Under the pieces are notes generated by a model. That model made no database searches. It saw only the letters and a program-made list of their open reading frames with translations, and was not told the DNA's origin. A DNA stretch of 15,607 nucleotides from Opitutaceae bacterium (GTDB lineage: Bacteria; Verrucomicrobiota; Verrucomicrobiia; Opitutales; Opitutaceae): contig JANXSC010000430.1 of the NCBI GenBank assembly GCA_025352845.1, positions 1 to 15,607 of the forward strand, in the 5' to 3' direction. Numbering within the stretch: the stretch's first letter is position 1; every line of letters begins with the position of its first letter. Shown here in pieces: positions 1 through 6,341 of this stretch. Position numbers and translations under genes: made by a program.

Positions 1-110
1 TAATTCGAATTGATCCTTGAATGCGCCGGGGCAAATTGGGCTGAAATCGATTGCTGCAAAAGGAGCATCGCGCCGAACACGATAACCCAGCGATTCTTTG
101 ACCACTGGGT

Positions 111-566
111 ATGACGGTTGTTGTTCATGGGGAAAAACGGATCAGGAAAGCAATAGGTGGCGCGCAATTGATTCAATTCAATCGCCTACACATGTGCGTC
201 TTGCGAGCGATAAAAAGCAGGATTGCCTACGGCAACACGAGCAAAATATTCGGCGCACCGCCTCCGTCCGTCAGTTGGCCTCTATCGGCCGGGAGCAAAG
301 ACGCTGCGCTTCTTGTGACGTTGAATGCCGGTGCTTTACCTAAATCACAACGGACACGCGGCAATGCTTCGCACCGATTCGAAAGCATTCGCGGACTACG
401 TAATCGCATCTTCCATTTTCGTAGGATTTGGAACCGACCCAACATACAGCAAGACTACGACGAGATTATCGAAGCAATCGGCTGGTTAAATCCGGATGCA
501 TGCAGGCTTTTGTTGCCGCATGATAGCTCAGTGAGGTTCGCACGAGTTTTGGCCCTGCGCCCGTAG
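111..566 (+). pseudogene. Abi-like (Abi_2-type) HEPN protein, C-terminal remnant
   Basis: The last ~65 residues of this frame resemble the C-terminus of Abi-like abortive-infection/HEPN proteins. An IRGLRNRIFHF segment carries the HEPN R-x4-H motif (R97 and H102), followed by IWNRPN, an EIIEAIGWLNPDA helix and a final VLALRP. The family usually reads RNRxxHHEPIW here, so the second His and the Glu-Pro have been replaced (HFRRIW). The upstream half has no recognisable N-terminal Abi sequence, and the FGFW-type segment expected just before this region is missing. Intact members are about twice this length or more. Stops precede the frame at 18-20 and 99-101. Base composition is clearly less GC-rich than the rest of the window. 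I read it as a decayed, probably transferred defence gene. The family call rests on remembered motifs, and the 5' boundary is arbitrary. Nothing else is visible in 1-110 or 567-665. Confidence 0.5.
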
Positions 567-665
567 ACTGCTCTCGGAGGGACTTCGATTCAAACGGACC
601 CACTACCCGGTGGTTTCGTGCGTTGACCCTCCGGCATCTGGCGTTAGCTACAACCCTTCCCGAAT

Positions 666-2039
666 TTGAACCGCGTCCACATCAAGACCTATGGGTGTCA
701 GATGAACGAGCGCGACAGCGAGGCTGTCGCGGCGATGTTGCGCGTCCGCGGTTACCGGATCGTGGCCGATGAGGCGGCGTGCGACATCCTCCTGCTCAAC
801 ACGTGCAGCGTCCGCGACGCCGCGGAGCAAAAGGCCATCGGCAAGGCCGGCTACCTCGCGCAGCGGAAGAAAAAGCAGCCCGACTTCATCCTCGGCATCC
901 TCGGCTGCATGGCGCAGAACCGCGGCGCCACGCTCCTCGACCAGCTCCCGGATCTCGATTTGATCGTGGGCACGCAGAAGTTTCACCAGGTCCCCGACTA
1001 CCTCGACAACCTCCGCGCCGCGCGCGACGCCGGCGTGCCGATCGGCGAGACCATCGTCGACATCGCCGAGGAAGCCGGCTCGCAAAACACGATCAAGGAT
1101 CACATCGCGCCCGAGGCGGACGAGGAACGGCAGGTGAGCGCGTTCGTCTCGATCCAGCAGGGCTGCAACATGGACTGCGCATTCTGCATCGTGCCCAAAA
1201 CGCGCGGCGACGAACGCTCGCGGCCGATGGACGACATCGTGCGCGAGTGCGAACAGCTCGCGGTGCGCGGCGTCCGCGAAGTCACACTCCTCGGCCAGAT
1301 CGTCACGAGCTATGGCCGCCGCGACTACGCGCACACGGGCGGCGTGACGCCGTTCGTGCAGTTGCTCGAAAAGGTTCACGCCATCGAGGGCATTGAGCGG
1401 ATCCGTTTCACCTCGCCCCACCCGCGCGGCTTCAAAGACGACCTCGTCGCCGCCTATGGCCGGCTGCCGAAACTCTGCGGCTACGTGCACCTGCCGATGC
1501 AGAGCGGCAGCGACCGCATCCTCCGCGCCATGAACCGCCCCTACACCCGCGACCGCTACCGCGAGATCGTCGCCGCGCTGCGGGCCGTGCAACCCGAAAT
1601 GTATTTTTCGACCGACGTGATCGTGGGCTTCCCCGGCGAGACCGACGAGGACTTCGCGCAAACGCGCGAGCTTTTCGAGGCCTGCGATTTCGACATGGCC
1701 TACGTCTTCAAATACTCGATCCGCACCGGCACGCCCGCCGCCGCACTCGCCGATCAAGTGCCCGACGAAGTGAAGGAACACCGCAACCAAGTCCTCCTCG
1801 AAGTGCTGCAAAAAAATTCCCTCCGCCACACCGCGCGGATGGTCGGCACCGTCGCTGACGTGCTGGTCGAGGGCCGCGACAAGAGCGGCGAGCGTTTCAC
1901 CGGCCGCACGCGCGGCAACCGCGTCTGCGTCTTCGAAGCCGACCCGCGCCTGATCGGCCAGCTCGTCCCGCTCAAGATCGAGCGCGCCAGCGTGAGCACG
2001 CTTTACGGCGAGCTGCAGCTCGCCGGGGTTGAGAGCTGA
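666..2039 (+). CDS. miaB: tRNA-2-methylthio-N6-dimethylallyladenosine synthase MiaB
   Basis: Radical-SAM methylthiotransferase that converts i6A37 to ms2i6A37 in tRNAs reading UNN codons. At 457 residues it has normal family length. The N-terminal UPF0004 domain shows all three auxiliary-cluster cysteines: C11 (YGCQMNERDS), C47 (NTCSVR) and C81 (GCMAQ). The radical-SAM cluster motif is CNMDCAFC (C167, C171, C174), followed by VPKTRGDERSRP. The central barrel contains RFTSPHPRGF, HLPMQSGSD and DVIVGFPGET, and the C-terminal ~65 residues fit a TRAM RNA-binding domain. The start is TTG. No in-frame ATG or GTG lies between the stop at 618-620 and this codon, and MNRVHIKTYGCQMN is the expected N-terminus. 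No Shine-Dalgarno is visible. One oddity is LGQIVTSYG, where many MiaB proteins read LGQNVNSY. It is the first gene of a + strand run leading to gmk. Confidence 0.97.
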   Translation: MNRVHIKTYGCQMNERDSEAVAAMLRVRGYRIVADEAACDILLLNTCSVRDAAEQKAIGKAGYLAQRKKKQPDFILGILGCMAQNRGATLLDQLPDLDLIVGTQKFHQVPDYLDNLRAARDAGVPIGETIVDIAEEAGSQNTIKDHIAPEADEERQVSAFVSIQQGCNMDCAFCIVPKTRGDERSRPMDDIVRECEQLAVRGVREVTLLGQIVTSYGRRDYAHTGGVTPFVQLLEKVHAIEGIERIRFTSPHPRGFKDDLVAAYGRLPKLCGYVHLPMQSGSDRILRAMNRPYTRDRYREIVAALRAVQPEMYFSTDVIVGFPGETDEDFAQTRELFEACDFDMAYVFKYSIRTGTPAAALADQVPDEVKEHRNQVLLEVLQKNSLRHTARMVGTVADVLVEGRDKSGERFTGRTRGNRVCVFEADPRLIGQLVPLKIERASVSTLYGELQLAGVES

Positions 2040-2129
2040 GCGTTGAGAGTTGAGAGAATGAAATCTCGATACCTCCACGCGCAAAGCGGGCTCGTCTCTC
2101 AGCTCTCAGCTCTCAACTCTCATCTTTTT
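2028..2129 (+). repeat. Imperfect inverted repeat built of TGAGAG units, possible terminator
   Basis: The arm at 2028-2049 overlaps the miaB stop codon and can pair with 2096-2117. The 22-bp stem has one mismatch and one G-U wobble, and a ~46-nt loop separates the arms. Both arms are strings of a degenerate seven-base unit, TGAGAGT or TGAGAGC, or its complement. A T5 run follows at 2125-2129, and the next ATG lies 3 nt beyond it. The structure could act as a terminator/attenuator between miaB and the membrane-protein gene, or be a dispersed repeat that landed there. Confidence 0.6.
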
Positions 2130-2131
2130 CC

Positions 2132-2671
2132 ATGTCCCTCCTCCTCGCCACCCTCATCCCCGGTCTGATGCTGATCGTCGTCGGGCTGCCGCTGCTGCTC
2201 AACAGCGCGGGCTACGCCGCGATGCTGAAGGCGCTGCCACGCTCCACGGCGGCGGGCAACGTCTTCTTCACCGTCGGAGCCGCGTGGTTTATCTACAATA
2301 TCGCGCACCTCGGCGAAGCCGATCTGATCATCCCCAAGCCCTACATGCTCGCCGCCTTCGCGCTGATCGCCGTGTTGTCGCTGATCTACATGCGTGAATT
2401 TATCGCCGTGCGCGGGCTTGCCGCGCTGGTGCTCGTCGGCGCGATGCCCCTGCTGGACGCGGCCTACATGGAGTATCACCTTCCCCAGCGACTCGTGATG
2501 GTGAGCGCCGTCTACCTCGCAATCGCGATCGCCATCTGGCTCGCGGCGCAGCCGTGGCGGCTCCGCGATTTCTTCGCGTGGATGTTTGCCATGCCCGCCC
2601 GTGCGCGTGGCGTCGGCGGCGCGCTTGCCGGCTACGGCGTGGCGCTCGCGATCGTCGCGTTCACTTACTGA
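2132..2671 (+). CDS. Conserved-type integral membrane protein, function unknown
   Basis: A 179-residue hydrophobic protein of no family I can name. About six membrane-spanning segments are visible: residues ~3-24, 43-60, 70-87, 92-110, 120-140 and 160-178. The loops are short, with few charged residues (KALPRS after helix 1, LGEADLIIPKP after helix 2, MEYHLPQR before helix 5, AQPWRLRDF after it). There are no obvious catalytic motifs, metal sites or periplasmic domains. The ATG start is the first after the T-run of the preceding repeat. No Shine-Dalgarno is seen, so the start is not certain. The gene ends 12 nt before gmk and is probably cotranscribed with it. GC-rich codon use matches its neighbours, so it is likely a real lineage gene rather than a chance reading frame. 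Confidence 0.75.
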   Translation: MSLLLATLIPGLMLIVVGLPLLLNSAGYAAMLKALPRSTAAGNVFFTVGAAWFIYNIAHLGEADLIIPKPYMLAAFALIAVLSLIYMREFIAVRGLAALVLVGAMPLLDAAYMEYHLPQRLVMVSAVYLAIAIAIWLAAQPWRLRDFFAWMFAMPARARGVGGALAGYGVALAIVAFTY

Positions 2672-2683
2672 CCTCCCGCGCGC

Positions 2684-3280
2684 ATGCCCGCCCCCGTGCT
2701 CCTCGTGATCGCCGGCCCTGCCGGCTCGGGCAAGAGCACGCTCTGCGACCGGCTCGTGCTGGAGCGGCCGGATTTTTCCCGCGTCGTGACTACAACGACG
2801 CGCGCGCCGCGCGCCGGCGAAATCCACGGCGTGCACTACCACTTTTTCGCGCCGGCTGAGTTTCGCCGCCGCGTGGCCGCGGGCGAGTTTCTCGAGTGGG
2901 CGCAGGTCCACGGCGACCACGAAGACCGGCTCTACGGCACCTTGAAATCCAGCGTGCTCGATCCGCTCGCCGCCGGCCGCGATCTCGTGATGAGCATCGA
3001 CGTGCAGGGCGTCGAGAGCCTGCGCCGCCTCGCGCGCACCGACGCCGCACTACACCGCGCGCTGACGACGATCTTCATCGTCGTCGATCACGAGCGGATC
3101 GTCGCGCGGATGCGCGGGCGCGCGAAGGATCACGACGACGAAATCGCGCGCCGGCTCGCCACCGCCGAAGCCGAGCTGCGCGAAGCGGCCAAGTTCGACG
3201 CCATGATCGAGAGCCACACCCGCGACGAGGATTTCGCCACGCTGCTGGCCATCGTGGCGAAGGCGCGGGCGCGGGCTTAA
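2684..3280 (+). CDS. gmk: Guanylate kinase
   Basis: Cytosolic nucleotide kinase: GMP + ATP gives GDP + ADP, needed for GTP supply and GMP recycling. At 198 residues it has normal family length. The P-loop GPAGSGKST occupies residues 11-19. The GMP-binding region follows as TTTTRAPRAGEIHGVHYHFF (~36-55), and FLEWAQVHGDHEDRLYGT and the Walker-B-like SIDVQGVESL come next. The lid region contains RMRGRAKDHDDEIARRL. The strand before TTTTR ends in Thr where many homologues have Ser, and the usual PRPGE is PRAGE. Both are conservative changes. ATG is chosen because the P-loop strand begins four residues later. It follows the membrane-protein gene by 12 nt and converges on the nad operon across the palindrome at 3281-3333. 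Confidence 0.96.
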   Translation: MPAPVLLVIAGPAGSGKSTLCDRLVLERPDFSRVVTTTTRAPRAGEIHGVHYHFFAPAEFRRRVAAGEFLEWAQVHGDHEDRLYGTLKSSVLDPLAAGRDLVMSIDVQGVESLRRLARTDAALHRALTTIFIVVDHERIVARMRGRAKDHDDEIARRLATAEAELREAAKFDAMIESHTRDEDFATLLAIVAKARARA

Positions 3281-3333
3281 GTTGTAGCCGGGGTCGCCGA
3301 CCCCGGCCCGGCCTCAACGAGGCCGGCTACAAC
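3281..3333. repeat. TGTAGCC-headed palindrome forming a three-way junction; possible bidirectional terminator
   Basis: The element begins directly after the gmk stop codon. The outer arms GTTGTAG (3281-3287) and CTACAAC (3327-3333) pair perfectly. Inside are two perfect 8-bp hairpins with 3-nt loops: CCGGGGTC-GCC-GACCCCGG (3288-3306) and CCGGCCTC-AAC-GAGGCCGG (3308-3326). Only C3307 is unpaired. It lies between convergent gmk and nadB, so it could terminate both transcripts, although there is no T-run. It looks like a dispersed REP-type element. A related head occurs at 12481. Confidence 0.8.
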
Positions 3334-3343
3334 CTCAACCACG

Positions 3344-4900
3344 CTACTCCTCCTCGACCACATAGTGGCAGCCCTTGCTCCGCGGGTTCAGCGCCGCGGC
3401 ATGCACAATCAGCAGCGCCGTCTGAATCGCGTTGCGCAGCTCGATCAATTCGCGCGTGAGCCGGCAGCCGCGATAAAAACTCTGAATCTCCTCGCGCAGC
3501 TCGATCAAGATGCGGCGCGCGCGCGTGAGCCGCTTCGGCGAGCGCACGACGCCCGCGTAGTTCCACATCGTGTGCTGGATTTGGAGCATGTCCTGCCGGA
3601 TCAAAACCGGATCGGCCTCGCGCGTGGGGCTCTCCCACTCCCGCGGGTCGGGCAGGCGGAACGTCTCGCGCGCGATGTCGGTGCCGTCGGCCTGCGCGGC
3701 AAACTTCGCGCTCACGAGACATTCGAGCAGCGACGTGCTCGCGAGGCGGTTAGCACCGTGCAACCCCGTGCAGCCAGTCTCCCCGATCGCGTTCAAGTGG
3801 CGCACGCTCGTGCGACCGTGCAAATCGGCATGGACGCCGCCACACGCAAAATGCGCCGCCGGCACGACCGGGATCGGCTCGCGCGTGATGTCCACCCCGT
3901 GCGCGAGGCAGCGCTCGAAGATCGTCGGAAACCGATCGCGGATGAATTCCGGTTTCATCGCCGACAAATCGAGCAGCACGTTCGGTTCGCCGCTTGCCGC
4001 CAGCTCTTGCTTGATCGCGCGCGCCACCACATCGCGCGACGCCAGCGATCCGCGCGGATCGACGGCGTCCATGAAGCGTTCGCCGCGCGCGTTGAGCAGC
4101 ACGCCGCCCTCGCCGCGCAGCGCCTCGGTCACGAGGAAACGCGGCGCGTTCTTCTTGGCGAAGACGGTCGGGTGAAACTGCACGTATTCGAGATCGATGA
4201 GGCGCGCGCCCACGCGATATGCCATCGCCACGCCGTGGCCCACGCTCCCGGGCTGGTTCGTCGAGTGCAGGAAAATCTGCCCGAGCCCGCCGGTCGCAAG
4301 GATGGTTTTCTTCGCCACGATCGCGACGGTTTCGCCCGTGGTCGTGTCGAGCACGTAAGCACCGAAGCACGTGAGCGGCTCGTAGCGATCCGCGAGGCCG
4401 TCGGAATTGTGCGAGAGCGTGAGCAGATCGATCGCGACCCAGCCGGCACGGCGCGTGATCCTCGGCGTGGCATCGACGCGCGCCGCCACGGCGGAGAGAA
4501 TCGCGTGGCCGGTGGCATCCTTGGCGTGAATGATCCGGCGCGCGCCGTGACCGCCCTCGCGCGTAAAATCAAGGGCGCCCGCCGCATCGCGATCGAAGCC
4601 GATCTTCAGTTCCTCAAGCAAAAACTCCTCCACCGCGCGCGGCCCCTCGCGCACCAGATGATCGACCGCGATGGGATTGGCCGTGCGATCGCTCGCCTCA
4701 AAAATATCTTTCGCCAGCGCCGTCGGATCACGCGTCGTATCGTAGATGATCCCGCCCTGCGCCCAGTCGCTGTTCGCCGCGAGCGGCTCCGCGAGCGACA
4801 GCAGCTCGACGGAGAGCCCGTGCTTCGCCGCCTGCAGCGCATACGCCGCGCCCGCGAGCCCGGCGCCAATCACGAGACAGTCCGTGCGGAGGATTTTCAT
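3344..4900 (-). CDS. nadB: L-aspartate oxidase NadB
   Basis: FAD-dependent oxidation of L-aspartate to iminoaspartate, the first step of de novo NAD synthesis. At 518 residues it has normal family length. The N-terminal Rossmann motif GAGLAG (12-17) binds FAD, and SDWAQGGI follows at ~44-51. The fumarate-reductase-type core shows ILATGGLGQIF, YVQFHPTVF, TEALRGEGG, SRDVVARAI and PAAHFACGGV. The family signature GETGCTGLHGANRLASTSLLE closes the FAD domain. The C-terminal helical part ends in LNPRSKGCHYVVEEE, equivalent to the usual NRRSRGxHYR end. The ATG sits 3 nt after the hicA stop, so translation is probably coupled to the toxin-antitoxin pair rather than to nadC. No Shine-Dalgarno is apparent. 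It is the last gene of the operon. Confidence 0.97.
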   Translation of the reverse strand: MKILRTDCLVIGAGLAGAAYALQAAKHGLSVELLSLAEPLAANSDWAQGGIIYDTTRDPTALAKDIFEASDRTANPIAVDHLVREGPRAVEEFLLEELKIGFDRDAAGALDFTREGGHGARRIIHAKDATGHAILSAVAARVDATPRITRRAGWVAIDLLTLSHNSDGLADRYEPLTCFGAYVLDTTTGETVAIVAKKTILATGGLGQIFLHSTNQPGSVGHGVAMAYRVGARLIDLEYVQFHPTVFAKKNAPRFLVTEALRGEGGVLLNARGERFMDAVDPRGSLASRDVVARAIKQELAASGEPNVLLDLSAMKPEFIRDRFPTIFERCLAHGVDITREPIPVVPAAHFACGGVHADLHGRTSVRHLNAIGETGCTGLHGANRLASTSLLECLVSAKFAAQADGTDIARETFRLPDPREWESPTREADPVLIRQDMLQIQHTMWNYAGVVRSPKRLTRARRILIELREEIQSFYRGCRLTRELIELRNAIQTALLIVHAAALNPRSKGCHYVVEEE

Positions 4901-4903
4901 CAG

Positions 4904-5149
4904 TCAGAGCGCAAGCTTTGCCAGCAGTTCATCGACGGTCAGCCCGTGATGCGCTGCGACCGGTTTCAGAACTCCGTTGAGCAAAGTTCCGACTTTGATG
5001 GGTCGGTGCGCGGGCACGGTGACGTGATGGGTGCCGTTTCGCTCGGTGGTCAGCCGCATATGTGATCCGTCCTGTCGAACGCACTCATATCCGAGCACAC
5101 GCAACGCTCGCACCAAATCCGAGCCCGAGACTTGTCGCGGGATTCTCAC
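4904..5149 (-). CDS. hicA: HicA-type mRNA interferase toxin
   Basis: Predicted ribosome-independent mRNA endonuclease of the HicA/YcfA family, with a dsRBD-like fold. At 81 residues it has normal size. The family pattern is visible in order: SGSDLVRALRVLGYECVRQDGSH, then MRLTTE, HHVTVPAHRPIKVGTL, and a C-terminal helix GLTVDELLAKL. The catalytic His is present as H30 in DGSHMRL, so the toxin looks intact. The start is GTG, overlapping the hicB stop by 4 nt (GTGA), as expected for coupled expression with the antitoxin upstream. The gene ends 3 nt before nadB, inside the NAD operon. Its codon use and GC resemble the neighbours, which argues against a very recent arrival. Confidence 0.9.
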   Translation of the reverse strand: MRIPRQVSGSDLVRALRVLGYECVRQDGSHMRLTTERNGTHHVTVPAHRPIKVGTLLNGVLKPVAAHHGLTVDELLAKLAL

Positions 5150-5364
5150 ACCGCCAGCACTTCATCGCGCACATAGTGCAGCCGGATCAGTTTGGGTTTC
5201 TCGCCCGCCGCCCCGTCACCGAAATGACACTGCACCGCATCACGCACCATCTCCCGCAGGTCGTCGAGGTTATCGCCCTGTGTGGCGATGGCATGGCCGA
5301 GGGCCGTGGCGACGTAGCCGCCATCAATCTCGTCCTCCCGGACCTCGAATATGATTTCACTCAT
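5146..5364 (-). CDS. hicB: HicB-like antitoxin, short form
   Basis: A 72-residue protein with the HicB-like partial RNase-H fold: EIIFEVREDEIDGGYVATALG (antitoxin strand-turn-strand), then a DNLDDLREMVRDAVQCHF helix and a KLIRLHYVRDEVLAV tail. This short form lacks the C-terminal HTH or ribbon-helix-helix DNA-binding domain of long HicB antitoxins, so autoregulation through its own DNA binding is not evident. Homologues of this size are often mislabelled as 2-oxoisovalerate dehydrogenase subunits. I chose the ATG at 5364, which gives MSEIIFEV. A TTG at 5385 would add seven residues (MRGYVRI). It follows nadC by ~50 nt and overlaps hicA by 4 nt. Confidence 0.85.
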   Translation of the reverse strand: MSEIIFEVREDEIDGGYVATALGHAIATQGDNLDDLREMVRDAVQCHFGDGAAGEKPKLIRLHYVRDEVLAV

Positions 5365-5413
5365 GATGCGAACGTAGCCACGCAACCGAAACGGGCAAGC
5401 GGCGACTTGGCGC

Positions 5414-6265
5414 TCACCGCGGGCGCGATTTCGCCGGCAAAATATCCAGGCTCAAATCCACCGCGGTCGCCGAGTGCGTGAGCGCGCCGATACTGATGAC
5501 GTCGACGCCGGGGAGCGCGTAGGAGAGGAGCGTGTCGAGGCGCACGCCGCCGGATACTTCAATGACGGCCGCGCCCGCGATCAGCGCGATGCCGCGGCGG
5601 ATCATCGCGGGTGCCATATTGTCGAGGAGGATGACGTCGGCCTGCGCGCGCAGCGCCTCCTTCACCTCGGCGAGCGTCTTCGCCTCGACTTCGATTTTCG
5701 CGAGGTGCGGCGCGGCGGCACGCGCGAGTTTCACGGCGCGCGCGAGCGAACCGGCGGCGGCGATGTGATTGTCTTTGATCAGCACGTGCTCGCCGAGTGA
5801 CGAGCGGTGGTTGAAACAGCCGCCGCAGCGCACGGCATATTTTTCGAGCGCGCGCCAACCGGGCGTCGTCTTGCGCGTGTCCGCGACGCGCACGCCGGTG
5901 TCGGCCACAGCCTCGGCAAAGCGCCGCGAGAGCGTCGCGATGCCGGAGAGGCGCTGGAGGAAATTCAGCGCCGTGCGCTCCGCAGTGAGCATCGAGGCCG
6001 TTGGCCCCGCGATGCTCATCACGCGCGCGCCGCGCTTCACGCGGTCGCCATCGCGCGCAAGTAGCGTAACCTTGAGCTTTGGATCGACGCGCGCGAAGAC
6101 CCGCGCCGCGACCTCAAGCCCGCAGAGCACGAGATCCTGCTTGGCGTCGATGAAACCGCGCGCGCGATCGCGGGCGGAGAAAATCGCGCGGCTCGTGACG
6201 TCGCCGAGCCCGGCGTCTTCATCGAGCGCGAGATCGATCAGGTGGTCGGTGCGGGGCGTGATCAT
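5414..6265 (-). CDS. nadC: Nicotinate-nucleotide pyrophosphorylase (quinolinate phosphoribosyltransferase) NadC
   Basis: Converts quinolinate + PRPP to nicotinate mononucleotide, CO2 and PPi, the step that ends de novo pyridine-ring synthesis. At 283 residues it has normal family length. The N-terminal domain starts LALDEDAGLGDVTS. Substrate-site motifs are AERTALNFLQRLSGIAT (95-111), DTRKTTPGWR (129-138), KYAVRCGGCFNHR (142-154), KDNH (164-167), IEVEAKTL (191-198), DVILLDNM (210-217) and IEVSGGV (235-241). The end is VDVISIGALTHSATAVDLSLD. Arg, Lys and Glu residues expected for PRPP and quinolinate contact are all present. The ATG lies ~10 nt after the inverted repeat at 6275-6341, with no Shine-Dalgarno visible between them. 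It is the second gene of the nad operon. Confidence 0.97.
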   Translation of the reverse strand: MITPRTDHLIDLALDEDAGLGDVTSRAIFSARDRARGFIDAKQDLVLCGLEVAARVFARVDPKLKVTLLARDGDRVKRGARVMSIAGPTASMLTAERTALNFLQRLSGIATLSRRFAEAVADTGVRVADTRKTTPGWRALEKYAVRCGGCFNHRSSLGEHVLIKDNHIAAAGSLARAVKLARAAAPHLAKIEVEAKTLAEVKEALRAQADVILLDNMAPAMIRRGIALIAGAAVIEVSGGVRLDTLLSYALPGVDVISIGALTHSATAVDLSLDILPAKSRPR

Positions 6266-6274
6266 GAATGATAT

Positions 6275-6341
6275 AATCTGGAACTAAGGAAATCAGGAAG
6301 GACTCCCGGCGGCTCGTCCATGATTTCCTTAGTTCCAGATT
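6275..6341 (-). repeat. Perfect 21-bp inverted repeat between nadA and nadC
   Basis: Positions 6275-6295 are the exact reverse complement of 6321-6341, with a 25-nt GC-rich spacer. On the minus strand the first arm begins at the last base of the nadA stop codon and reads AATCTGGAACTAAGGAAATC plus A. The second arm ends 9 nt before the nadC ATG. The arms are AT-rich, unlike the surrounding ~65-70% GC sequence, and no T-run follows, so a classical terminator is unlikely. In the operon mRNA it would fold into a long hairpin, a possible RNase III site, stabiliser or translation control for nadC. A decayed MITE-like insert is another option. Confidence 0.9.

Noticed and set aside
623..650. Sigma-70-like promoter TTGACC-16 nt-TAGCTA before miaB
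   Set aside because: The -10 matches the consensus at only two positions, and the real consensus in this lineage is unknown to me. Too weak to annotate.
647..654. GCTACAAC upstream of miaB, identical to the right end of the 3281-3333 element
   Set aside because: Eight bases without a partner arm are expected by chance at about this frequency in a window of this size.
567..665. Integron attC-like site (GCGTTAGC near 641-648) after the Abi-like remnant
   Set aside because: The core GTTRRRY is not met (GTTAGCT), and no matching inverse core GCTAAC lies upstream, so a cassette recombination site is not supported.
648..2084. Long minus-strand open frame opposite miaB
   Set aside because: It mirrors a clearly real radical-SAM gene. 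Its composition (Arg, Ala, His, Asp-rich, no motifs) is typical of an antisense frame in GC-rich DNA.
3365..5065. Long plus-strand frame opposite nadB and hicA
   Set aside because: NadB has complete family motifs on the minus strand. The plus frame is antisense noise.
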